Notes: generated from the letters alone by a model not told the origin. DNA of 64,000 nt from Cryptomeria japonica (GCF_030272615.1 NC_081409.1:879815220-879879219); one strand, 5' to 3'. Numbered from the stretch's first letter, positions 23,452 to 36,289 are shown. Program-made: numbers and translations.

Positions 23452-23700
23452 AGGTTGCGCTTTAGCACTATTGATCACGTTGTAGTGCTATTGTAACTTG
23501 TTGTTCTAACGCTATTGTTCTTACAATAGCGCTATTGTACCAAGTTTAGCGCTATTGACCTTGTTTGATTGCTTTTGAACTTGTTTTGGTGCTATTAAGC
23601 ATGTTTGAGCGCTTTTGCAATCACTGCCATTTTTGTTCTTTTAGCGCGTTTGTGTTAAATAGCGCTTCTGTTTAAACATAGAGTAGCGCTATTGTAACAG
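23452..23700 (+). repeat. Degenerate 20-bp repeat array (leader of C)
   Basis: Tandem units of about 20 bp, each an 11-bp core close to TAGCGCTATTG plus about 9 variable bases often ending in GTTT or CAA. Eight or more consecutive units can be followed at 23460-23620, with further dispersed copies to 23700. The array begins immediately after ACACAG|GTTGCGC (23448-23460). Confidence 0.8.
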
Positions 23701-24199
23701 AACATTGTAAAAATGACTCTGTAACCGAAAAAAGTGAAAATTATTAGGCTTGTAGAAGCCCACCATAGGTTCGATTTTTACTAATTATTTGTTTTCTGTG
23801 CAGGTCTAAAAACCAACCTCCTTAAAAGTCAAAAACTTATTTTGGTGTTTTAAAATTGAACAAAACAAAATTTGCTTTCTTGCAAGCTTGGGATCAAAGT
23901 TTGTATTTGGTGCTCTAAAATTGAACAAAACAACTTTGGTTATTGCAAGTTTAGGCTTAAATTTTCATTTGGTGCTTAAAATCAACAAGACAAATCTACT
24001 TCTAGCATCAAACTTAAGCAAAAATTTACAATCCACACTTCAATTTTTGGTGCAAATAAAACTCACAATCAACTTCTTTTAAAATATTTTGCAAATCAAT
24101 TTTTCCTTCATACGTGCTTCAAATTAAGTTGACCAGGATTTTCAAAGTTCTAGTTTACTCAAAATTTTGCATTTGAAGTTAAAAAGAACACCATGATTG

Positions 24200-24432
24200 T
24201 TGGAGAAACATCTCCAAATAGTTAAAACACATTGCAATGGTAAGTTAAAAAAGAACAAGTGCATTTCGTGTTTGACAAACTTGTGCAAAAAGTTGGTCGA
24301 GTGGTCCTACTTCTAACACACACTATCCTCTCCCTTGGCTTTTGTGGTCCTAGGTGCAAGAGAAAAGTGTTAGTAACACTCAAAATTTTTATCTTTTTAA
24401 GAGAGGTCTGCCAAGAGACACATCACTCTTGG
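24200..24432 (+). ncRNA. Structured leader RNA segment (C), conserved stem-loops
   Basis: Stem-loops TTGGAGA-AACA-TCTCCAA (24200-24217) and CCAAGAG-(8 nt)-CTCTTGG (24411-24432) lie in a block that is about 90 percent identical to 48972-49201 of A, while flanking leader diverges more. It is probably part of the genomic RNA rather than a separate RNA gene. Confidence 0.4.
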
Positions 24433-25265
24433 GAACGACCTCGTGCGGTAAATCCTTCGAGCCGCTATAGAAATCAGGTGAGAGAAAAAGCTGTAGCCTT
24501 GGGTATAGCTGTTCCTACAGTGTAACTTGCTGAAAGGACAAATGGGCCCCACCACAAGTTATAAGGCTCTTAAGTGAGTCACTGCAGAATGAACTTATGT
24601 CCAAAGACATCAAAAATGACTAAACACCTTTAAGTAGTAGCCCACCCATTCTATTGATTGAGAATATTTGAGATATAATTTAGTGCAAGAGCATAGATGG
24701 TTTTGCTCCCAAGATACTCACCATACATATTTCCTTGAGTAGAAACATTGCTTTTTGAAAAGTCACTTGTGGCTTGATAAAAGTGGTGACTCCCCCATCA
24801 TAGGGATCATCTATTTGTTATGCTCATGCAAGACTTAGTATATCACATCCTTACCTGCCATGATGAGATTCATAAGGTATGTAGTACCAAAGTCGAAGAA
24901 ATATCAAGATGTGGGCTGAATTTATCACAACTGGTCATTTGACCTTAGGGATACAAAGTGTTTGAAGTGTCTTCATGTTAGTCAAATACCAAGTACAAAT
25001 TGAGTCGACTTCAGGCTTTGGAAAGAAAAACACCTAAAATACACTTAAAGGAAAGGGTCATAAAAAGTCCAAGGATTGGGTTGATCTAGACCCATACTCA
25101 TTTGTGCCTTTTAAGGAAACATTATTGTGTTTGTGTGCTTGCTTTGTTTTCTTGTCAAAGAAGAATCAACAAATCAATTCCAAAACAAATTATTCATCCA
25201 ACCAAACATTTTTTTTTAAAAAAAACAACCAAAAAGATCAAAAACAAAGAAAAGAATAAAATTTT

Positions 25266-25583
25266 ATGACCATTCTTCACATCTTAAGAAAGAAGAATCT
25301 TCATCGAAACATCAAATTGAAAAGAAGACCATTGAGCTCAAAGGCTTTGATCAAAAGGAGGAAATTCTTCTATCTAAATAGACAAATCTTTGTCTCTCAT
25401 AGAGTTTTTCTATGTCACATGCGTCTCTACCTTCAAGGCAAAACAAATGAATTTGATTCAGAATCATTAAACCGCAGAGCTTTTATGCAATATAGAGTTT
25501 TGAGTTATCACAAAAACCAAGGAGGCAAGATTAATCCCAACTTCTTCCCAAATGTTTGTATCACATACAACGTAGCTCAATAA
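25266..25583 (+). CDS. ORF upstream of gag in element C (Ogre ORF1-like), unknown function
   Basis: A 105-codon frame from the ATG at 25266. I do not recognise a domain. It is very basic at the N-terminus (MTILHILRKKNLHRNIKLKR) and has a conserved middle: FFYLNRQIFVSHR, HMRLYLQGKTNEFD, LSYHKNQGGKIN. Element A has the same protein at 50020-50393. Between the two copies many codon changes are third-position and silent (for example in the segment HKNxGGKIN), which suggests selection on the protein. The stop TAA at 25581 is probably premature, because A continues with an acidic tail (EIEEEEF) and C shows the matching frame after the stop. Ogre-type elements are known to carry an extra ORF before gag; identity with that ORF is inference. 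Confidence 0.6.
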   Translation: MTILHILRKKNLHRNIKLKRRPLSSKALIKRRKFFYLNRQIFVSHRVFLCHMRLYLQGKTNEFDSESLNRRAFMQYRVLSYHKNQGGKINPNFFPNVCITYNVAQ

Positions 25584-26094
25584 ATGCCACTAATGCCCGA
25601 AAGGGAAGAGGTAGAATTTGTTCCATTCATAACACAAAGCTTTTAATAAAGTTAAAACATTTCATCCATTATCTCATTCATACATCATCACTTCATCATC
25701 AATCCATTCCAACTCTCAAAACATTAAGAGGTTCTTGTCCTAAGTTCTCTTTTGGATATTGCTTGAATCAAACACATCACATCACTTTTTAGATTGTTTC
25801 TACATCTAGGATAAGCTCATCCTAAGAGACACATCTACGCGGGTTAAAACTAGATCATGAGTGAATCTTCTCATTACTAGGTAGTTAAATCTGTAACACA
25901 TCTCAGATTTCTCTACACCTTATCACATCAAACCTTATCAAACAAACAAGCAAATCAAAGAAATAATTTTGGTAACATCTACCTTTAAAGTGCTAGAGAT
26001 CCATATGCAAAACACCACACCAACCATCAATCTCTCATTTCATCAACAAATCATCATCATTTTCACTCAACTTCAACAAAGACTTGTGAACAAA

Positions 26095-27610
26095 ATGGCT
26101 CATACTAGATCAAGAACTAGACAAATGGAAATTGAGGAAGAAGAGGAGGAAAACATCAATGAATTCCAAGAAGCTCTTGGAGGAAATGCGAATGAAAAAA
26201 ACCCAAGTACTCCTACTCCTACAACAATAGAAAGGGCCCAACATAACCCTCTCTTTAACAGACTTTTTGACGAAATACTCAGGAGCAATGCAGATGCTCA
26301 CTTTTTAAAGCTCGCTCAAGAAGGAGCCAAACTCCCCTCTGACTTTGATCTTGCCCAGTTAAGACAAGCATCAGAATGACAAAGTTGCCATGAAGAAGAA
26401 AGAGGTAGAGATCCCATCAGATATAACATTCCTTGAGGTAACCCACCACCTCCTCCTCCAAATGAAATGGAGATGTTGCGGCAACAAGTTGAAAATCTCA
26501 CCCAACAACTTCATACTGGTGTGAAAACTAACCAATTATCACTCAATGACATATGTCCCTATCCCTTTGATAGAAATCTTTATATGCCACCCTTTCATGA
26601 GGATTCGAAACACCCAAATTCAAAAAATATAGAGGAAAGGGAGATCCTTGTGATCATGTCAGAGAATTTCATTCAGCTTGCCTCGAAGTGGCATATGAGG
26701 ACACATACCTAATGCAACTTTTTCCCCAAAGCTTGGGAGGAACAACCACATCATGGTTTTCCCAGCTACTAGGTGGCATTAGGACCTTTGAAGAGCTAAT
26801 TTAGAAGTTCTTGGCACATTACTCTCACAACATTGAACGCGACATCACCATGGCTGATCTGTGCAACACTAAACAAAAACCAGATGAACTATTCTCAGTA
26901 TTCCTGCAACGATGGCGTCAAATGTCTAGCAGACATCCTCTTCAGTTACCTGAACAAGAACTAGTGGAAATATTTATTTCCAACTTAAACGAAGAAATGG
27001 AATTTCACCTGGATGTCAAAGAAACAAACTCCTTTAATGACATGATTACCTAGGGCTTAAAATGTGAGTGGGCTCTCATCAAGAAAGGACCTATCAAAAT
27101 CTATAATGAACCAAAAGATGGTCCTTGCCCATGCTTCAATAGTGACAAACCAAGCTTTTGGAACAAAAAAAAGAATATCGTCAATGATGGGGTTGTGGAT
27201 GCCAGAAATATCAAAAGTGCACAACCTGTGGTTTGATTTGTAGGACAAAATCCCCCACCTCAGACTAACACAATTGTTCCTTCAGATCAAGGTCGCATCA
27301 CATCTCATGATGAACCTAGCCCTCATCAGCAAAAACAAAAATGAACATACACTCCCTTAGGGGAACCCGTCAAAACAGTGTTGCGACAATTGGTTTCTCA
27401 AAATTTGGTAACTCTACCTAAAACATCAAACTATGAACCTCAGGTCAAACCTGCATGGTGGAGGGATACTGAACATTGTGATTTCCATTAAGGGAGAGGA
27501 CACAAGACAAGTAATTGTCACAGATTAAAAGATCTTATTCAGGATCTTATTGACCGAGGTGAAATTGAAATCGAAGGGCATGACCCAAAAACAACAAACA
27601 ATGATCATCT
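26095..27610 (+). pseudogene. Gag of element C, broken
   Basis: Starts at ATG 26095 (MAHTRSRTRQMEIEEEEEE), a start shared with A. A TGA at 26377 breaks it. The region 26467-26600 (MEMLRQQVENLTQQL, coiled-coil-like; then SLNDICPYPFDRNLYMPPF) follows in frame, then a frameshift at about 26605 before the retrotransposon gag core: LEVAYEDTYLMQLFPQSLGG, SHNIERDITMADLCNTKQKP, LPEQELVEIFISNLNEEMEF. Further stops lie at 27051, near 27236 and near 27341. The nucleocapsid-like motif is C-D-F-H, stop, G-R-G-H-K-T-S-N-C at about 27478-27523. The encoded protein would have formed the virus-like particle. Confidence 0.85.
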
Positions 27611-30094
27611 GATGTTCAAAAATCCACTTCCATCACAAGATCAAAGGGGTCCTTCCACTTCCAGAAGAGGCACTGATACCACTGATTATACGCAGGTTGC
27701 GTATAATTATACTATAAATCACCTGTATGATGCTAGTGAACAAATTGCAACTATAACTATTAAAAATACCAGCTCCAATTGCAATGTTGTTACATGTCGT
27801 GGCAAGGTTACCTTAAAGGCAACTCCACAAGGCACCACCTCCATACCAAAGCAGTACAATCTTGTGGAACAATTAGACAAAATGCCTGCGCTTATATCCA
27901 TTTTAGAGCTATTGCGCCTATCTCCATCTCATAAAACAATCTTGGATCAAGCTCTCCAAGAAGCGCCAGTCCTTGCAAACCTAAATACAGACCAATTTCA
28001 AGCCATGTTTGGAAGTCTAAAGTCATTACCTTGTCTCACTTTTTCCAAAAGTGACAACTCTTCCTTCCATCAACCTCATAATGCTTCACTACACATTGAA
28101 GGCTTTATCAACCAACATAGGATCAAGCGAGTCTTGATTGATAATGGAGCGGGCTTAAATATTTGACTACAGTTGGTCATAGCATTGGGATATGCAATAG
28201 AATCAGTGGATCCCCGTAAGAAGATCACAATCAAAGCCTATGATGATGCAGAGCATTCATCCAAATGAGTTGTGGTACTACCAATCCGAGTAGGCCCTAT
28301 GGTAAAACACATCATCTGTCAAGTTTTGGACCTTCCTCTGCCATACAATCTATTGTTAGGAAGACCTTGGATACATGCCATGCAAGTCGTTCCATCTACC
28401 TACCATCAATGTATCAAGTTCCCACATAACATTGTAGAGATCACAATCCTGGGCAATGCAAATCCCTTTGCATATTGTCATAATATCAGCCATCAACCAG
28501 AGATTACCGTTCCTAATAATAGAGAAGCCATTTCCTCCACATCATATATAAGTCCGACCTCTCTTACTAGTTCAACACCCCTATACCCAAGAAAGAAAAG
28601 CTTAAGATGAAAATAGCAGAGGAAGGTCGTGGGTAATACAACTTGAGTCAACTCTTTTGTGTGGGACAAATGCCCACTTCTCCTAGAACACATGGCAAAC
28701 CGTAACAGTTACTTCAGCAACCACTGATCATGCCAGCATGTGCTTTGATGCCTTTCATCCTTGGGAAGAGTCAAGAAGAAGAAACAAAAGATGAGGACTT
28801 AGCGAAATGGATCTATAAAGATCCTATCACCACTGATATGCCGCCAACTACACTTCCCACAGATCAGTATGGCAAAGGCCTCCTCATTATGCAAAGAATG
28901 GGTTATGATGGTCAGAGTGCTTTAGGATCTTGCAAACAAGGAAGACATGAACCACTACTACTAGAATTAAAGCCCAAAGATAATACAGGCCTAGGCTTTG
29001 AAAGGGCGATTTTTCCTAAGCTCAGATTCAAAGGAAAACCCAACAAACCACTATATCAACCTATTGCAAAGAGGACACCTTTAATTATCAAAGCAACATC
29101 AAACTCCATCACAACTGCCCCACCGAGGCTCAAAATCCCAACACAACCATCTACAATGCCAATCATCCCACCAAACAAACCATTAATCCCATCGGCAGTA
29201 GCAATAACATCAATAACACCATTAGTAGCAACAACTGTATCAGAACCCATAGTAGCATCTACAACACCAATAGTTCCAGCAGAAGCAACTGAGCCAACAC
29301 TATCGATACTCCCCATATCAGATTCATTGATCCCCATCATCCTTCCTGCAACACCGATCATTTCATCTACAAGGGTACATCAATCGATCACACCTACAGT
29401 ATTTAACACAAAGGACATCCCAGTATGGTATAGTAATCGTATGCTGGACAATGATTTAGAGACCAACTCACATGAATGGGAACTTGATTCTATACAGCTT
29501 AACACTTTAGATGAGGAAGACGCATCACTACCTCCACCCTGCAAAGACATCCCTATTTACAGAGAAGCACAAATAAAGACTTCTTGGGTTCCTGAGCTAG
29601 AAACTTCTCCCACAGACCCTATGTCGCATCCCACGCCTGATTCTGACAGGGAGAGTACCATCAATGACCTTCACCATAATGTCTTAACCCTCACTGACAC
29701 ATCTAATGAACTTAACCTAATCGATGAAGTAATACCCATTATCCATCTTGAACTCATCGAATGGAACCAACCAAATCCCCCATGTCTTGACCTCTTCCAA
29801 AACGATGAGGCCATCATTGACTTTTTGGAATTAAGGGATAACCTGCCAAGCGGGGATCACAAAGTTGGATTCGCCATAGAACTTAATAGCATAGCATACT
29901 TTGGGGCAGATGCCAAACCTTTCAGCTGCAAAAATATAACAATAAAACATGGATCTTCCAATGAAAACCACACCGTGGCACTATTTGATTCAACAAAAGT
30001 AAAAAGAAAGAGCGTATCCAACGGTGAAAACCTCTCTGAGGCGCCTGAGGATGAAAGGTTTAGCATCCTTCCCCATAGCACACAACGAGAATGA
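27611..30094 (+). pseudogene. Protease, G-patch-like segment and Pro/Thr/Ile linker of element C
   Basis: Retropepsin-like region with RVLIDNGAGLNI (28128-28163), carrying D-N-G where the consensus has D-S/T-G, then a stop, then [20 protein letters not shown] (about 28335-28400), the flap and C-terminal part typical of Tat-lineage proteases. The frame is broken near 28266, 28608 and 28640. From 28730 a 454-codon open frame holds a G-patch-like stretch, residues about 46-90 (YGKGLLIMQRMGYDGQSALG, then GRHEPLLLELKP, then TGLGF). A low-complexity Pro/Thr/Ile/Ser linker follows (about residues 110-220), then a conserved acidic segment (LELIEWNQPNPPC). In A the protease and G-patch are continuous, so they belong to one polyprotein. 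Confidence 0.8.
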
Positions 30095-31140
30095 TCAATG
30101 TTTCTAATTGAAGAAACCAAAGAATACAATGTGGGGACTCTTGAAAATCCTCACCTCATACATCTGGCATCTCTTTTAACTCTAGAGGAATAGCCTAAAT
30201 TCATAGAGTTCTTTCAGAAGCATCAAATCAACTTTGTATGGTCATATGCAAACATGACTGGGCTTGATCCTAGTTTAGTCATCCATCACCTCACCGTAGC
30301 GGAAGGAGCCAAACCTGTCAAGCAGAAGCTTCATAAGATGCATCCTCAAATTGCAGTACTAGTCAAAGCAGAACTCAAGAAACTCCTAGATGTTGGTTTC
30401 ATTAGACCAATTGATTATGCAAATTGGATATCCAACATTGTGCCTGTCAGCAAACCAAATGGGGGCATTCGTATTTGTACTGACTTCAGAGATTTGAATA
30501 AGGCATGTCCTAAGGATGACTTCCCCCTACCAAACATCGACATCATAGTAGATCTGATAGCTGGACATGCCATGCTTTCACTCATGGATGGCTTTTCAGG
30601 ATACAATCAGATAAAGATCACACTAGAGGATCAACATAAGACAGCCTTCACATGTCCATGGGGCACATACTGTTGGAATGTAATGCCTTTAGGTCTAAAG
30701 AATGCAGGAGCAACCTATCAACGAGCAATGACCACAATCTTCCATGACATGATGCATACTATGATGGAATATTATGTTGATGACTTACTAGCAAAATCAC
30801 TCACTAGAGAAGGTCATCTCGACATATTAGATAAAATCTTTGATAGACTGGAACAATACCATGTTCGACTCAACCCAAAGAAATGTGTCTTTGGAGTAAC
30901 CTCCAGGAAGCTTCTAGGATACATTGTCTCAAGCAAAGGTATTGAGGTCGACCCAGCAAAGGTAAAAGCAATCATGGACATGCCACCTCCAAAGAACATC
31001 AATCAACTAAGCACATTACAAGGATGCCTTCAATCCATCCGAAGATTCATTGCACAACTGGCAGATCAGTGTCACACCATTACACATTTGCTACACAAAA
31101 ACATCTGCTTTCAATGGGATGCAAGATGCCAGTAAGCATT
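30095..31140 (+). pseudogene. Reverse transcriptase of element C
   Basis: The 293-codon open frame 30254-31135 holds the core of a Ty3/gypsy reverse transcriptase: WISNIVPVSKPNGGIRICTD, FRDLNKACPKDDFPLPNID, LMDGFSGYNQI, MPLGLKNAGATYQRAM, and the catalytic YVDD at 30773-30784 followed by LLAKS. The upstream part of the same domain (FIEFFQKHQINFVWSYANM) is in frame but cut by a TAG near 30193. The C-terminal end is cut by TAA at 31133. The enzyme would copy the genomic RNA into cDNA in the particle. Catalytic residues are intact although the polyprotein is not. Confidence 0.9.
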
Positions 31141-32100
31141 CCAGATGCTTAAGGATTATCTCATGAATACACCATTACTGATCCCACAGATCCAAGTAGG
31201 CCTCTACTACTCTATATATCAACAACAAGTACAACATTGGGTGTACTATTGTCACAACATAATGCAGAAGGGAAAGAATGTGTTGTTTACTACATCTCTC
31301 GTACACTGGTTGGCTATGAACTCAATTACACACCTATTGAGTGAGCTTGCCTAGCAGTAATCCCGGCAGCCACTAAACTGAGGCACTATCTATTAACACA
31401 CAAGGTACAACTCATTGCAAAGATTGATCCACTCAAATATTTACTCAGCAAAGCAGCATTGACAGGTCGCTTGGCCAAATGGGTGATGATTCTAAGTGAA
31501 TTTGACATCGAGTATGTGGACCATAAAGCTATCAAAGGACAAGTCATTGCAGATCAGTTGGCCGATGCACCCCTCATAGGCGATCATCCTCTCATTTCCA
31601 ATTTTCCAGATGAAGAAATATTCATGATCACTACAACACAACCATGGAAACTATACTTTGACGGTTCGTACACTAGGCGGCTCAGGGGCAGGCATTCTGT
31701 TTATCACACCTCAAGGTGACAGCATCTCGAAGTCTCACAGGCTCACATTTCCATGCACAAATAACATAGCAGAGTATGAGGCCTTGATCATAGGACTCAG
31801 GCTAGCTATACAATGAAAATTACAAGAACTACAAGTATATGGCGACTCCCAACTGGTCATTCGACAAGCAACAGATGAATATCAGACCAAGGATGATAAA
31901 CTCATGCCATACAAGCAAATGGTGGACAGTCTAAAGACATCATTTACTACAATTACCTTTAAGCAGATACCTAGAGATCAGAATCGAGCTGCTAACGCTA
32001 TGGCTACCATCACATTTCTCCTAGATCTTCCGCAGAATTCAACACGCTACAAGTTCTTGGTAGAATAGCTTTGGATCCCTACTTATGATATCCCCGAATC
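31141..32100 (+). pseudogene. Connection and RNase H of element C
   Basis: The connection region (AFQMLKDYLMNTPLLIP, KLRHYLLTHKVQLIAKID, LAKWVMILSEFDIEYVDHKA) leads into RNase H. The four acidic positions are all readable: FDGS (about 31660), AEYEAL (about 31770), YGDSQLV (about 31840) and RDQNRAANAMA (about 31977). A frame disruption lies after SYT near 31675, where A reads on as GSGADILFITP. Further stops lie near 31342, 31815 and 32067. RNase H removes the RNA strand and trims the PPT primer. Confidence 0.85.
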
Positions 32101-32104
32101 CGAG

Positions 32105-33394
32105 ATGATATGTCGCCTTGTCGGTTTTGAATCCCCATGGTATGATGAATTCTACACCTATCTCTGTGATCACACCCTTCCTCCTGACCAATCGAATAAC
32201 CAACGTAAAACCTTCATTCACCAAACTGCTCGATATACCATTATTGCTGAAACCCTATACCGACATAGTCTTGATGGTACTCTCCTTCGATGTCTAGAAC
32301 AAGATGAGATAGCAAAGGCCTTGGAAGAGGTACATGAAGGAATTTGTGGAACTCATGCAAGTGGTTTGTCACTAGCCAAGAAACTCCTGTGCAATGGATA
32401 CTATTGGCCATCTATGGAAAAAGACTCCTACTACTTTGTTAGAAAGTGCAAAAAATGCCAAGTTCATGGAGACCTGATACATGCACTAGCACAGGAATTG
32501 CAACCAATCACAACACCATGGCCCTTTTGTTAGTGGGGCCTTGACCTTGTGGGTAAAATCCATCCATCTTCATCCAATGGTCACAAATTCATTATTACTA
32601 CCACTGAATACCTCACAAAGTGGATCAAAGCTATTCCACTTACCCAAGTTACTGACAAGAAGATTGCCTTATTCATCCTCAATTACATCATCTACCGATA
32701 TGGTGTACCCATGTCCATCATCACAGATAACGGGCTTCCTTTCAAGAATCAAGATGTCCATGAACTCTGTGAGAAATTTCACATCCAACACCGCTTTTCC
32801 ACTCCCTATTACCCACAAGGCAATGGTCAGGCCGAAGCATCAAACAAGAACATATTAAGAATCCTCAAGAAGATAGTCAATGATGCCGGCCATGATTGGC
32901 ATGTCCAATTGAATCCAACACTATGAGCATATCGAACTAGCATTCGAACCCCTACAGGCGCAACTCTCTACTCATTGGTCTATGGTGCAGAAGCTATTTT
33001 ACCTATTGAGGTTGAGATACCATCACTACAGGTTTCCTTGCACAATCTCATCGATGATGAAGCATACAAAGTATCCCATCTTCAAGACTTAGAGCTACTT
33101 GACGAGAAGTAACAAGCTGCATACAACCACCTCAAAGCCTATTAGCAACGCATGAGCAGAAGTTATAATCATTGAGTTAAACCTTGTACATTTGAGGTAG
33201 GTGATCTTATTCTTCGAGAAAATCCTCGTAACCAACCAAACAAAGAACATCAGGGAAAGTTTGAATCAAATTGGCTGGGTCCATATGTTATCATTGCTGT
33301 ATTTGGGTCCGGGGCATATCAGTTGGCTACTTCAGAAGGAGAACCACTAGCAGATTTGATCAACAACATGCACCTCAAACGGTTTTATACATAA
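32105..33394 (+). pseudogene. Integrase of element C, without chromodomain
   Basis: Zinc-binding H-H-C-C region (VHEGICGTH, then CKKCQVHG; about 32328-32470). The catalytic core has D in WGLDLVG, D in IITDNGLPF and E in GQAEASNK; the last two are separated by 35 residues, the DD35E signature. The C-terminal GPY/F-type module reads NWLGPYVI and ends LKRFYT with a TAA at 33392. No chromodomain follows, in agreement with a Tat-type rather than chromovirus element. Stops near 32533, 32926, 33112 and 33178 and a frame change at 32540 inactivate it. The catalytic triad is intact. Confidence 0.9.
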
Positions 33395-36040
33395 AGCTGT
33401 ACAGAGTATCAGGCTCTCATACATACCAGAAAAATTATAAAAAACATCTAGATAAATGACCTGAAGAAAATACAAAAATACCAAAAAAGAGTAAAGAAAA
33501 ATCATGCATCCAAATGGTGAACAACCACTCCGGTGGCACCTTGGGTAAGTATGCTGGTGAAAAACTAGCAAATAGGCACCACTTGTAAAGGCTATGGCTC
33601 CATTGTCTTTTTTAGACTTGTTGCGATCGCATTCATTTCATTCACTTGTCCATCCATCCAAACCATGGCTTGTTATTTATCTGCAATCAAGAAAGTACTT
33701 CATGCGTCTTGCATCCCACTTTTTCATAGTCAAAGTCTAAACTGGGGGCAATGCCCTTAACCTATTGATGGAAGTGGATTCTACATTGTTTTGTGATTCA
33801 TTAAGTTCTTCATTCAAAACTATCTCACAAAAATACCAAAAAAATTCCAAAATCGTCTCACAGAATCCAAAAACATTGGAAAACAATCATCAAAATCCAA
33901 AAACATTTGAAAACTATCTCACAAAAATCCAAAAACATTGGAAAACATAAAAAATCAAACAGAAAAACATGGCCACACATTGTACATACTCATCCAAGCA
34001 GATACTAAACAAGCATTGCAAAATACTCACATGATGATCACTTCTCAAAATCAACCAAACAATCACAATCAACACACAAACTATCTTCAACAAGGATGCA
34101 TCCTTCCTCACCAAAACAAAGACAAAATGATGTTTTCTTTGAAAAGAAAATTATGTGTTAAGCTATCAAATACTTGGTTGATTTGTGAGTAATTCATTCA
34201 TTTATATGTATCAGGTTCCTACAACATTGTTTGTGTATCTTCAACGCATTATTCCGATGAAGTTCTGGGGCATGTACTAATGGTGTCTAAGTGGGAAGTT
34301 CACTAAGCTACATGGTCTTATGCACAAATGCAATCATAGATCACTACGGCTTGCTGACTATAGTGTATACCTCGACCATATGAGCATGAACCATTACCAA
34401 GGATCCATATTCTTTATTCTTTATATATATACTGTCTGCTTACAAGAACAATGCTCCTTCTTTGGTTCCTCCTCATCCAAATTGGATAAAGGATTTTGTC
34501 TCTTATTAAGGTATGAACTTGTCTCAGTATATGATCAATTCAAGATCAAGGAGGACAATCCAAGTCATGCATGAATGGAGATGATCCTTGTTTGTTCCGC
34601 AAGCAATACTCTGGTCGACTTGACCCATTATATCAAGTCGTTTGTATTAACTTGCTATATCAAAATCAATGTAAGAACTACTCTGGTCATCTTGAATCGT
34701 TATGTCAAGATGCTTGTATTTTTCTTACAACATTTTAAAGCTCAATGATGAAAATTGAGCACTATGGATCATCATTTCATCTCATCTGTTTATATACTGC
34801 ATTCCGTTGCATATCACCCATCCATTCACTCATTCATATGTATAATTTGTATGCAAATATGAGAAAGGTTAATATGAACAGTTATATAAGAATTGAGCTA
34901 GTCTTGGATACAATCACAACCGAGTACTCTGATACATCACCAATACATCATGCAAAGTCTAAAAAACCTTACATTCATCATGGTCATATCATCATTACAT
35001 TTAGTTGCCTATTGCATCAAGTACATTCATATCATTTTAATTGCATATAGTTCATTTAATTTATTGACATTAGTCTGCATTAATGATTTGCATCATTGCA
35101 TAATCATGATGATTAGATTCATATGATCAAATTATCCTTGATTGTATTAAACCATTTACTATGCATTCATCTAGTGTCAGATATCAATTATCAGTTTATC
35201 ATGATTAATTATCCTTTATCCTTTATCATTGCATACATTCATTTATCTATTCATTAGTTGAAAGGTGCCTTCATTCATCCATTATTAAGTGTCTTATTAT
35301 GCTCATTTTAGGATTCATTTACATTGCATTCATTATCCTTTTAAAAAAAAATTGCATTAAGGTGCAGTTATTAAACCATAAGTTGCATTATCATCGCATT
35401 ATCATTTTTACTTAATCATATTTAGGTATTTAAAATAATAAAACCATTTGTCTCCAAACATTGGCTCATACCATTTTATATATCCATTATACATATGCAT
35501 TCATTTAGACATCATCATATAAACATTTGTACTTTACATTTTGTTTATCCATATTACATTCATCTAAAAACATCTAGATGCATAACCATACATAGCATCA
35601 TTCATTCAAACATTGCATTAACATCATTGCATATCAGTATCTCATCATTATATCAAAATAGGAAACACCAAAATCCTGTTCATAAATCATCATAAGCATA
35701 CATCATCATCATGGCATTACATACATAAAGCATTACATCAAACAAAACATGCACACATGTATAAACCTGCATTCATATGTCAGTATCCAACATCATAAAT
35801 CATCATAAAAACATGCATATAGGAATCATCTCATCAATGCATACATATACATGTATCCATCTAAGCATAAAAATCATAAAAATCACCATCCTGCATAGCA
35901 TCCATACATATCAAATGCATATCATCAAAATATGGGATCTCCTCATATATATCATCTCATGTATGAGAGTACAATGAAGTCTACAAAATTGGCTACCAAG
36001 AGCCATCCAAGATACAGTCCAAAAATAAAATAAATATATG
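33395..36040 (+). other. 3' spacer of element C
   Basis: Non-coding region between integrase and the antisense gene. It contains the tandem ATCCAAAAACATTGGAAAAC copies (33865-33946) and then, from about 34740, a long low-complexity stretch rich in CATT, CATCAT and TCATTCAT words. No conserved reading frame was found on either strand. Confidence 0.6.
33865..33946 (+). repeat. Short tandem repeat, three copies of a 20-mer
   Basis: ATCCAAAAACATTGGAAAAC at 33865-33884 and 33927-33946, with a one-base variant at 33895-33914. Units of about 30 bp. The corresponding A region (58590-58680) shows only a degenerate form. Confidence 0.7.
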
Positions 36041-36289
36041 CAAAAATGCTCTCTCAAATGCCACTTTGACCAGATGCTGCACCACCATCGCCACCTACTC
36101 CTCCACTAGTCCTCGCACCACCTGATCTATCTCTCCTTGGAGGCCCCATCAATCCCCCACTAGCTCCTGCACCCCCTGACCTGTCTCTCCGTAGAGGACC
36201 CATCACACCCCCACTACTCTGCATCCTCTAGGATCGCTCTGATCTGGCCTGTCGCATCTGTGAATAGCTCAGTGCTCACTGACTGGATG

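Larger units (their letters stand above)
23380..25265 (+). other. 5' leader of element C
   Basis: Long untranslated leader. Besides the repeat array it contains a splice-acceptor-like TTTTCTGTGCAG at 23792-23803, a hairpin TTGGAGA/TCTCCAA at 24200-24217, a CTAACAC/GTGTTAG pair at about 24315-24375, and CCAAGAG/CTCTTGG at 24411-24432. All are conserved in element A. A donor-like ATCAG|GTGAGAG is at about 24473-24484. Confidence 0.6.

Noticed and set aside
34740-36000. CATT-rich stretch considered as a microsatellite or matrix attachment region
   Set aside because: Degenerate low-complexity sequence without a fixed unit; recorded only as spacer composition.
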